From JBDTCO01 sp039923495 (GTDB lineage: Bacteria > Myxococcota_A > Polyangia > Palsa-1104), in assembly GCA_039923495.1 (NCBI GenBank), contig JBDTCO010000263.1:1-6003 (forward strand): a stretch of 6,003 nt of DNA, in the 5' to 3' direction. The notes under the pieces were generated by a model that worked only from the letters and a program-made list of their open reading frames with translations, was not told the origin of the DNA and did not search any database. A program made the translations under genes and the position numbers. This document shows, piece after piece, positions 1 to 6,003 of this stretch; positions within the stretch are counted from its first letter, which is position 1; the number at the start of each line of letters is the position of its first letter.

Positions 1-3
1 TTT

Positions 4-33
4 TTGTCGGCATGGTTTCTGCTCCCTTGTTAT
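4..33 (+). promoter_or_regulatory. Weak candidate sigma70-like promoter ahead of the glycosylase gene
   Basis: The first 40 bases are clearly richer in A/T (about 57%) than the rest of the window. They contain TTGTCG at 4-9 and TGTTAT at 28-33, each matching the -35 and -10 consensus at four of six positions, 18 bases apart. Transcription would begin near base 40. That fits either a leaderless message starting at the ATG at 41 or a ~100-base leader before the preferred ATG at 140. Such matches occur by chance, so this is only a candidate. Confidence 0.22.
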
Positions 34-139
34 TTCGAAGATGCGTCATGTCGGCTGCACATCACGCGCCATCGCCACACCGGAGCTCGCAGATGCCTTT
101 CATTCGCCGATCGTCGACTCTCGTACGCATCTCACAGTC

Positions 140-1111
140 ATGACCACGCGGCATGAGCTCCGAGTCGTCGCGCCGTACCGACTCGATCTGACGGTGAGCG
201 CGCTCCGGCGCCTCGCGAGCAACCTGGTCGATGTGTACACGGCGGACGGCCGCTACCTGCGTGCGCTCGGCGGATTCGCCGAGCCCGTCATCGTGTGCGT
301 CACGCAACCGCGCACCGACACGCTCACCGTTGCGATCACGGGGAAGGCCCGTGACGAGGCCGTGCTCGCGACCGTGGATCGGATGCTGGGTACCAAGCGC
401 GATATCTCGGACTTCGATCGCCGTGCGCAGCGTGTGCCGTGGCTGGCCCCGCTCGCACGTCGCGTGCGCGGCATCAAACCACCGCGCTATCCCACGCTCT
501 GGGAGGCATGCGTCAACACGATCGTGTTTCAACAGATCAGCCTTCAGGCCGCGAGCTCCGTCATGCGGCGCCTGATTCAGCTGCTCGGCGAATCGGTGGC
601 GTACGACGGCATGTCGCTCACCATCTTCCCGACCGTGGAACGCTTTCTCGGCGCGTCCGATGCCGCGGTCCGCGCCGCCGGCATGAGCGAAGCGAAGGTC
701 GCCACGCTGCGCCGCGCCGGCGAAGCGATCGCGCGGGGTGCACTGACCGAAGCGATGGTCGAGGAGCGATCGAGCGCCGAGGGTGCGAAGTTACTCTGCA
801 CGACGAAGGGGATCGGCCCGTGGACCGCCGCGGTGATCTTGATCCGTGGGTTCGGCCGCCTCGACACGTTTCCCGGCAACGACACCAGCGTGGCCGCGAA
901 TCTCGCGCTCGTCGCGCCTGGCGTGCGCCTCGAGGCGAAGGACATCACGGAGCTGCTCGGATCGCAGCGCGGCATGCTGTATTTTTGCCTGCTGCTCGCG
1001 CGCCTCGAGGCGCGTGGCGAACTCGGTCGCGCATCGGACATCGCGACCACGAACGTCGCGGCGCCGCATGCGACACCTCGAGCCAAGCACAGACGCGCGC
1101 GAACGACGTGA
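140..1111 (+). CDS. alkA: DNA-3-methyladenine glycosylase II (AlkA-like, HhH-GPD superfamily)
   Basis: This is a base-excision repair enzyme of about 323 residues. The family removes alkylated bases such as 3-methyladenine by cutting the N-glycosidic bond, leaving an abasic site, and acts on chromosomal DNA in the cytoplasm. Numbering from the ATG at 140, an AlkA-type N-terminal domain covers roughly residues 5-90 (PYRLDLTVSALRRL near the start). An all-helical HhH-GPD domain follows at about 100-300. The helix with TIVFQQISLQAAS lies near 127-140. The helix-hairpin-helix core is KGIGPWTA at about 223-230. The Gly/Pro-rich loop FPGND supplies the expected catalytic aspartate (D248, codon 881-883). 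No C-terminal iron-sulfur cysteine cluster is present, as usual for AlkA and unlike MutY/EndoIII. An in-frame ATG at 41 would add 33 residues that do not look like the family. I prefer 140 because homology-like sequence begins there, although neither start has a good Shine-Dalgarno. The basic C-terminal tail (RAKHRRARTT) may help DNA binding. The gene appears to be a stand-alone unit with no ada or ogt gene beside it. Confidence 0.9.
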   Translation: MTTRHELRVVAPYRLDLTVSALRRLASNLVDVYTADGRYLRALGGFAEPVIVCVTQPRTDTLTVAITGKARDEAVLATVDRMLGTKRDISDFDRRAQRVPWLAPLARRVRGIKPPRYPTLWEACVNTIVFQQISLQAASSVMRRLIQLLGESVAYDGMSLTIFPTVERFLGASDAAVRAAGMSEAKVATLRRAGEAIARGALTEAMVEERSSAEGAKLLCTTKGIGPWTAAVILIRGFGRLDTFPGNDTSVAANLALVAPGVRLEAKDITELLGSQRGMLYFCLLLARLEARGELGRASDIATTNVAAPHATPRAKHRRARTT

Positions 1112-1291
1112 GCGAGGCCGGCGCGCCTGGGCGATTTGCATCCAGCCGAGCCGCAGCCCGAATTCACACGTCGGGAATCGACGAGCGCGACGACCATGCG
1201 GACGCACGCAAAGCTGTCTCGAACGCAGGATTGTCCCGCCCGCCGAGCGGTGGGAACGGTCGGGATGCGCGTTTTCGTGCAGAGTCGGAAC

Positions 1292-2380
1292 ATGCTCGAA
1301 CGCGCGAGATGCACCCTCTCTTCGCTCTCCAGGCTGAAGGTCTCGACCGTGGCGGTGCTCGCGCTCGCGGCTTGCTCTTCTTCGCCACACGGCAACGGCG
1401 ACGGATCCGCGCTGGCCGATCTCGGCGTGCACGATGGTTCGGTGCTCCCGGCGGACGGCGCGCTCCCGCCCGACGGTGGCACGCTGGCCGACGAGTATCC
1501 CGGCGATGTCGGCCTCTCGGGTGATCCCAGGGTGGTGTGGCTCGAGGACTTCGAGCTCGCCTCGGTCACGGCGATCCTCGCGCGTTACGATGACAAGAAG
1601 AATCCCGGCGGCATGACACTCGTCGCCGACAAGCCCGCCAGGAGCGGAGGGGCTTCGTCGCTGCGGCTGACCGCCGGTGGCACCAACAGCGCCACCGACT
1701 TCTTCAAGAAACTCCCGGACCACGACGAGCTCTTCGTCCGCTGGTACGTCAAGTATCAGGCAAGCGTACCGTGGCATCACACGGGCGTCTGGTTCGGCGG
1801 CTACGACCCGGCGACCCTGTATCCCAACCCCCAGGCCGGGCTCAAGCCGAACGGCGACGACCGCTTCTCGATCGCGATCGAGCCCGTCTACGGGATCGGC
1901 TCTGCCGCGGCACGCTTCGACACGTACGACTACTGGATGCAGATGCACTCGTACGAGGACATGCCGTCCGGTGCCGGCGCGTATTACGGAAATGGCTTGA
2001 TCCACCGCAACGACTTCACGCTCGACGAAGGGTCGTGGGTCTGCATCGAGGTGCACGCCGTCGTCAACCCGGACGCGACCAGCGGCGCGGGCGCCGTGCT
2101 CGAGGTGTGGAAGAACGATCAGCTCATGCGCTCGTTCACCGATGCCGGCCCACTCGGCTACTGGATCAAGGACAAGTTCTGCCCGATGGGCTCGGACGGC
2201 AGCGAGTGCACCGATTATCCCGCCCCCGCGAACACGGTGCTCGACCTGCAGGTGCGCTCGACGACTTCACTGCACCTCAACTACTTCTGGCCGCAGAACT
2301 ACGTCACCGATGCATCCACTGGCGACGTCCAGCTCGACGACATGGTGGTGGCGACGTCTCGCGTGGGCTGCCTGCGCTGA
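1292..2380 (+). CDS. Predicted lipoprotein with a concanavalin-A-like (polysaccharide lyase-like) domain
   Basis: This is a predicted exported, lipid-anchored protein of about 362 residues. From the ATG at 1292 the leader has a basic n-region (LERAR, SRLK), then a hydrophobic stretch ending in lipobox LALAAC, so the lipidated cysteine is residue 28. ATGs at 1265 and 1196 are also in frame but would give unusually long n-regions. AGAG at 1281-1284 is a modest ribosome-binding site for 1292. After the cysteine comes a ~40-residue Asp/Gly/Pro-rich linker. The folded part begins near WLEDFE (residues 83-88). Its alternating beta-strand pattern (DELFVRWYVKYQ, WVCIEVHAVVN, LEVWKNDQLMRSF) and closing strand VQLDDMVVATSRVG resemble jelly-roll domains of polysaccharide lyase or glucanase type, where strands with this pattern line a carbohydrate groove. 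Conserved-looking aromatic and histidine clusters include WHHTGVWFGGY and YWMQMHSYE. Four cysteines in the mature domain could form two disulfides. Catalytic residues cannot be assigned by eye, so it could be a binding protein rather than an enzyme. The fold call is inference. Confidence 0.78.
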   Translation: MLERARCTLSSLSRLKVSTVAVLALAACSSSPHGNGDGSALADLGVHDGSVLPADGALPPDGGTLADEYPGDVGLSGDPRVVWLEDFELASVTAILARYDDKKNPGGMTLVADKPARSGGASSLRLTAGGTNSATDFFKKLPDHDELFVRWYVKYQASVPWHHTGVWFGGYDPATLYPNPQAGLKPNGDDRFSIAIEPVYGIGSAAARFDTYDYWMQMHSYEDMPSGAGAYYGNGLIHRNDFTLDEGSWVCIEVHAVVNPDATSGAGAVLEVWKNDQLMRSFTDAGPLGYWIKDKFCPMGSDGSECTDYPAPANTVLDLQVRSTTSLHLNYFWPQNYVTDASTGDVQLDDMVVATSRVGCLR

Positions 2381-2440
2381 TCGAGTGGGCACTGCTGAGG
2401 CCTGCGCCCCCACCCTGGAAAACCGGGGCCGCCTCGGCCA

Positions 2441-2475
2441 TTGCTGTTATTCCTGAGTTATATCAAATTATTGGC
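2441..2475 (+). promoter_or_regulatory. AT-rich island, possible promoter of the second lipoprotein gene
   Basis: Within the 167-base spacer between the two lipoprotein genes, this stretch is roughly 70% A/T while its surroundings are strongly GC-rich. It contains TTGCTG (2441-2446) as a poor -35 and several possible -10 hexamers (TCAAAT at 2463-2468 with a 16-base spacer, and TTATAT at 2458-2463 without a matching -35). It lies 70-100 bases before the ATG at 2548, a reasonable promoter distance. The composition is seen directly; the promoter role is inferred. Confidence 0.3.
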
Positions 2476-2547
2476 AGCTTCAACGCTCCAGCCTGACTGA
2501 CGCGTCCGGAGCTCTGGCTTGGCACATCGAGTGCAGCGATCCATGTC

Positions 2548-3279
2548 ATGAGCGCACGAGCGATGTTGTTCAGTCTCCTCGCCGGCATCACGCCTCTCGG
2601 CATCGGCTGCGCACCCGCACAGGTCGATGTCGGCTCGGGCGGCAGCACCAGCAACGGGCTCTCGAGCTTCGCCGACACGAGCGCCGGGCATACCCAGGCC
2701 CGCTACTACTGGACGCGCTACGTGAAGAACCAGATCGAGCCGCAACTGGCGGAGTTCGGCGTGAGCGATGCGCTCGTCAAGCGCGTCGCCTGGTTCGGCC
2801 TCCAGCAGGGCATCTTCACCATCGGCACCAACCCCGAGTACGGCGAGCCGAACGGACCGCAGACGCCGCTCGGCATGTCGAACTGCGGCGACAGCATCAA
2901 GATCAACACGAAGACCGCGTTCCCCGATTGCTTCGGCGCCGACGGGTACGCGTACCGGTCGGGCAACTGGCAGGTCGGCATCGGCGGCGTGCAGGTCTCC
3001 GACTACATGAACGTGCTGCCAACCGTCTACGCCGCGCTGTACGGCGACACGGCACCGGCGGACCTCGGTCAGCCCATCCTCGACTCGATCGGCGACACAC
3101 ACACGTTCCCCGACCTCACGATCGAAGAGGTCGCGACGAAGGCGAACGCCCGCTGGGCATCCGTCATCCTGCGCGACCCCGAGATCAACGTGTACATCCA
3201 GACGTACGACACGTGGATCACCGACGGGCGCGACCTCGGCTACGGCGAGAGTATCGTCGACGACGTCTGGTCCGAGTAG
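2548..3279 (+). CDS. Predicted lipoprotein of unknown function
   Basis: I do not recognise this 243-residue protein. It opens with a short signal sequence (MSARAMLFSLLAGITPLGIGC). The cysteine at residue 21 is preceded by Gly-Ile-Gly with Leu one position further out, a slightly atypical lipobox, so lipidation is likely but not certain. A low-complexity Gly/Ser linker runs from about 29 to 40. The rest (about 45-243) appears to be one folded domain rich in Tyr, Trp, Asp and Gly. It has a helical, charged opening (YYWTRYVKNQIEPQLAEFGV), a central segment with two cysteines (C113, C128) that could pair in the oxidising periplasm, and a helical C-terminal half ending in acidic DDVWSE. No catalytic motif is evident. 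It follows the other lipoprotein gene on the same strand after 167 bases, so shared function is possible, but the AT-rich spacer suggests its own promoter. No strong Shine-Dalgarno precedes the ATG, and an ATG five codons later is an alternative. The last 40 bases overlap the 3' end of the opposing cusA gene. Confidence 0.75.
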   Translation: MSARAMLFSLLAGITPLGIGCAPAQVDVGSGGSTSNGLSSFADTSAGHTQARYYWTRYVKNQIEPQLAEFGVSDALVKRVAWFGLQQGIFTIGTNPEYGEPNGPQTPLGMSNCGDSIKINTKTAFPDCFGADGYAYRSGNWQVGIGGVQVSDYMNVLPTVYAALYGDTAPADLGQPILDSIGDTHTFPDLTIEEVATKANARWASVILRDPEINVYIQTYDTWITDGRDLGYGESIVDDVWSE

Positions 3280-6003
3280 GAGCTCGGCGGGGTCGTGTAG
3301 CTGCCATCGAGCCCGCGTTGCTTCCACAGGAAGTAGATCGCGGGGTAGACGAGCAGCTCGAGCGCGAACGAGGTCACGAGCCCGCCGACCATCGGAGCGG
3401 CGATCCGCTTCATGACGTCCGCGCCCGCACCGAGCGACCAGAGGATCGGCACGAGGCCTGCGAAGGCCGCGCACACGGTCATCGCCTTGGGCCGAGCGCG
3501 CTTGACGGCGCCGTGGAGGATCGCGTCGCGCAGCTCTGCTCGCGTGGTCATCTTGCCGGCGCGCACGGCGTCGTCGTAGGAGAGGTCGAGGAAGAGCAGC
3601 ATGAACACGCCGGTCTCTGCATCGAGCCCCATGAGGGCGATCATGCCGACCCACACTGCGATCGAGGTGTTGTAGCCGAGGAAGTAAAGCAACCACACGG
3701 CGCCGATCAACGAGAACGGTACGGCGGCGAGGACGATGGTGGTCTTCACCGCTGACTTCGTGTTGGCGTAGAGCAGCAGCACGATGAGGAGCAGCGTCAG
3801 CGGGACGACGAGCCTCAGGCGCTCGCGCACACGGGCCATGTTCTCGAACTGTCCGCTCCAGCCGAGCGTGTACCCGGTGGGCAGGCGGAGGTGCTCGCCG
3901 ACCGCACGCTTGGCATCGGTGACGTAGCCGCCGATGTCCCGCTTCTGTGCATCGAAGTCGATGAAGACGTAGGCGGCGAGGAGGCCGTTTTCGTCGCGGA
4001 CCATCGAGGGTCCCTGGCGCAGGACGAGCTCCGCGAGCTCGCCGAGCGGGATCTGTGCGCCGGTCTTCGTGGGAACCAGCACGCGCCGGAGCTGCTCGAG
4101 GTCCTCACGCAGCTCGCGTGGGTAGCGCACGTTGACGCTGTATCGCTCGCGGCCCTCGACGGTGGTCGTGGCCTCCGCGCCGCCGATCGCGGTCATGACG
4201 ACCTGGTTTGCGTCCTCGACGGTGAGACCATAGCGAGCGAGCGCGTCCCTCCTGAGATCGAAGTCGAGGAAGTACCCGCCCGCCGGCCGTTCGGCGAAGA
4301 CCGAGCGCGTCCCCGGCACCTGTCGGAGGATGGCCTCGAGCTCGGTGCCCAGCTTCTCGAGCTCCTTGACGTCCGCTCCGTAGATCTTGATCCCGACCGG
4401 GGTACGGATCCCGGTCGAGAGCATGTCGAGCCGGTTCTTGATCGGCATCGTGAACGCGTTGGTGGCGCCCGGGATCTGGATGGCCTCGTTCATCTCGTCG
4501 ATGAGGTCCGCGTGCGAGATGTGATCCGACCAGACATGCCTCAGCACCCCGGCGAGCCATGCCGGGGCCCACGACGAGTACCAGCGCGGTCGTGCTCTCC
4601 ATGACGACTCGGGCCTCAGCAGCACCGTCGTCTCCATCATCGACAGAGGCGCCGGGTCCGTCGAGGTCTCGGCCCGCCCCGCCTTGCCGAACACCTGCTC
4701 GACCTCGGGAAACTGGCGCAGGATCTGGTCCTGCGTCTGGAGGAGCCCCGACGCGGTCCGGATCGAGATGCCGGGCGGGGTGGTCGGCATGTAGAGGATC
4801 GATCCTTCATCGAGCGGCGGCATGAACTCCGATCCGAGCCGGAGGTAGACGGGCACCGTGCTGGCGACGAGCAGGATCGCGCCCATGATCGTCGCCTTCG
4901 GGTGGCGCAACACGAGCCGACAAACCGGATCGTAGACCTTGAAGATGAGCCTGCTGATCGGGTGCTTCTCCTCGGGGTAGTAGGTGCCGACGAGGGCCTG
5001 GTTGGCGAGCCACGCGAGCGGTCGCGGGCGGAACGTGAACCGGTCCATGCGCGTGAACAGCATCCGCAGCGCCGGATCGACGGTCACCGCGAGCAGCGCG
5101 GCGATCGCCATGGTGAGGGTCTTGGTGTACGCGAGCGGCCTGAAGAGGCGCCCCTCCTGATCGACCAGCGTGAACACCGGAAGAAACGCCACCGCGATCA
5201 CCAGCAACGAGAAGAACACCGAGGGAGCGACCTCGATGAGCGCCTGCAGCCGGACCGCATGGAAGTCGCCCTTGCGTCCTCCCTCTTGCCACAGCTCGAG
5301 CTTCTTGTAGGCGTTCTCGACCTCGACGATCGCGCCGTCGACGAGGACACCGATGGAGATGGCGATCCCCGCGAGAGACATGATGTTGGCGTTGATCCCT
5401 GCCAGCTTCATCGGGATGAAGGCGAGCAGGACCGCCACCGGGATCGTGACGATGGGGACGATCGCGGACGGCAGGTGCCACAGGAACAGCAGGATGACGA
5501 GCGCGACGATGATCATCTCCTCGATGAGCTTCGATCGCAGCGTCGAGATCGAACCTTCGATGAGCTCACCTCGATCGTAGGTCGGCACGATCTGTACCCC
5601 CGCGGGCAGCGATGGTCGCAGCTCGTCGAGCTTCTTCTTCACGGCGCGGATCACCTCGAGAGCGTTCTCGCCCTGGCGCATCACCACGATGCCGCTCGTG
5701 ACATCGCCCTTGCCGTCGAGGTCGGTGACGCCTCTGCGAATGTCCGGGCCGAGGATCACCGTGCCGACGTCGCCGACGCGGAGCGGCGTGCCGGCCTCGT
5801 TCGTCTTGAGCACCACGCGCTCGATGTCGGACCGGTCCTTGATGTAGCCGCGCCCCCGCACCATGTACTCGCGTCCCGACAGCTCGAGGAGCCTGCCGCC
5901 GACCTCGCTGTTGCTGCGCCGGATCGCATCGGCGACGTCGGTCAGACCGAGGTGATTGGCCTGCAGCCGATCGGGGTCGACCGTGACCTGATACTGCCTC
6001 ACG
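3240..6003 (-). CDS. cusA: CusA/SilA-type heavy-metal RND efflux pump, inner-membrane subunit (5' end outside window)
   Basis: This is the proton-driven inner-membrane pump of a tripartite metal efflux complex. The family exports Cu(I)/Ag(I), or divalent metals in CzcA-type members, through a CusB-like adaptor and a CusC-like outer-membrane channel. The 920 visible residues begin at VRQYQV, which aligns near residue 184 of E. coli CusA, so TM1 and part of the periplasmic domain lie beyond the right edge. The GTG at 6000-6002 is an internal valine codon, not a start. Numbering from it: TM2-6 cover about 159-312, TM7 about 369-386, the second periplasmic domain 390-725, and TM8-12 728-893. Proton-relay residues match E. 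coli D405, E939 and K984 as D222 (VDGAIVEVEN), E796 (GLDAETG) and K839 (RPKAMTV). The periplasmic metal triad M573/M623/M672 is retained as M405 (LYMPTT), M455 (LSMMETT) and M527 (LDMLSTG), which favours Cu(I)/Ag(I) over Zn/Co/Cd. Two insertions relative to E. coli fall at about 314-347 and 468-492. A Ser/Thr-rich tail (894-920) covers the overlap with the convergent lipoprotein gene. The frame is intact. The E. coli numbering is from memory. Confidence 0.95.
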   Translation of the reverse strand, partial: VRQYQVTVDPDRLQANHLGLTDVADAIRRSNSEVGGRLLELSGREYMVRGRGYIKDRSDIERVVLKTNEAGTPLRVGDVGTVILGPDIRRGVTDLDGKGDVTSGIVVMRQGENALEVIRAVKKKLDELRPSLPAGVQIVPTYDRGELIEGSISTLRSKLIEEMIIVALVILLFLWHLPSAIVPIVTIPVAVLLAFIPMKLAGINANIMSLAGIAISIGVLVDGAIVEVENAYKKLELWQEGGRKGDFHAVRLQALIEVAPSVFFSLLVIAVAFLPVFTLVDQEGRLFRPLAYTKTLTMAIAALLAVTVDPALRMLFTRMDRFTFRPRPLAWLANQALVGTYYPEEKHPISRLIFKVYDPVCRLVLRHPKATIMGAILLVASTVPVYLRLGSEFMPPLDEGSILYMPTTPPGISIRTASGLLQTQDQILRQFPEVEQVFGKAGRAETSTDPAPLSMMETTVLLRPESSWRARPRWYSSWAPAWLAGVLRHVWSDHISHADLIDEMNEAIQIPGATNAFTMPIKNRLDMLSTGIRTPVGIKIYGADVKELEKLGTELEAILRQVPGTRSVFAERPAGGYFLDFDLRRDALARYGLTVEDANQVVMTAIGGAEATTTVEGRERYSVNVRYPRELREDLEQLRRVLVPTKTGAQIPLGELAELVLRQGPSMVRDENGLLAAYVFIDFDAQKRDIGGYVTDAKRAVGEHLRLPTGYTLGWSGQFENMARVRERLRLVVPLTLLLIVLLLYANTKSAVKTTIVLAAVPFSLIGAVWLLYFLGYNTSIAVWVGMIALMGLDAETGVFMLLFLDLSYDDAVRAGKMTTRAELRDAILHGAVKRARPKAMTVCAAFAGLVPILWSLGAGADVMKRIAAPMVGGLVTSFALELLVYPAIYFLWKQRGLDGSYTTPPSSYSDQTSSTILSP

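Noticed and set aside
577..1569. 330-codon minus-strand open frame
   Set aside because: Ser/Arg/Ala-rich shadow composition, antisense to the glycosylase HhH core and the lipoprotein leader, with no recognisable motif.
1867..1882. Perfect 16-bp palindrome CTCGATCGCGATCGAG
   Set aside because: It lies within the lipoprotein coding sequence (Ser-Ile-Ala-Ile-Glu) and follows from alternating ATC and GNG-type codons common here. It has no second copy of similar length that I could see and no intergenic position.
791..2056. 421-codon minus-strand open frame spanning the end of the glycosylase gene and most of the first lipoprotein gene
   Set aside because: The translation is Arg/Asp/Val-rich low-complexity sequence with no domain pattern. 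It crosses two well-supported genes and a spacer and is explained by high GC content at third positions.
2427..2439. GGCCG-CCT-CGGCC hairpin downstream of the first lipoprotein gene as a rho-independent terminator
   Set aside because: The stem has only five pairs and is not followed by a proper T-tract (ATTGCTGTTATT), so in GC-rich DNA this is close to chance.
3272..3287. CCGAG-TAGGAG-CTCGG inverted repeat at the convergent gene ends as a bidirectional terminator
   Set aside because: Five-pair stem with no flanking A- or T-tract on either strand; too weak to call.
2458..3696. 412-codon minus-strand open frame running from inside cusA through the second lipoprotein gene
   Set aside because: Arg/Asp/Val-rich shadow in a different frame from the conserved CusA sequence; no homology-like segment.
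4509..4607. Suspected double frameshift in cusA, because the sequence departs abruptly from E. coli CusA
   Set aside because: The frame stays open, the segment has no shadow-like composition, and flanking homology continues in the same frame. An in-frame insertion is the simpler reading.
6000..6002. GTG as the start codon of the pump gene
   Set aside because: It falls at the window edge inside a conserved stretch (V-R-Q-Y-Q-V-T-V-D-P) in the middle of the family's first periplasmic domain, and no TM1 is present downstream.

Overview
The window is GC-rich, with strong G/C preference at third codon positions and correspondingly long shadow frames. It holds three complete plus-strand genes and one large minus-strand gene cut by the right edge. 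Two adjacent predicted lipoproteins, one with an Asp/Gly/Pro-rich linker after the lipidated cysteine, together with a CusA-type metal pump suggest a Gram-negative environmental bacterium. The style resembles Myxococcota (former Deltaproteobacteria), but this is an inference from protein style and composition, since no rRNA or marker gene is present.

Layout: 1-139 is a relatively AT-rich leader that may carry a promoter. 140-1111 (+) encodes an AlkA-type DNA-3-methyladenine glycosylase II. 1112-1291 is a spacer with no convincing signal. 1292-2380 (+) encodes a lipoprotein whose mature part resembles concanavalin-A-like (jelly-roll) polysaccharide-binding or lyase domains. 2381-2547 is a spacer with a conspicuous AT-rich island. 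2548-3279 (+) encodes a second predicted lipoprotein of no recognised family. 3240-6003 (-) encodes the last ~920 residues of a CusA/SilA-type heavy-metal RND efflux pump. It converges on the second lipoprotein gene, and the two reading frames overlap by 40 bp.

The genes do not form one obvious pathway. The glycosylase is a housekeeping DNA repair enzyme. The two lipoproteins are co-directional and may share envelope biology. The pump is the inner-membrane part of a tripartite CusCBA-like complex whose partner genes would lie beyond the right edge, upstream of cusA. The most informative sequence detail is in the pump. The periplasmic three-methionine Cu(I)/Ag(I) site and the proton-relay Asp/Glu/Lys are all present, but several methionines of the transmembrane relay known from E. 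coli CusA are replaced, one Met pair by a Glu/Arg pair. I see no mobile element, CRISPR array, tRNA or rRNA, and no clear new multi-gene system.
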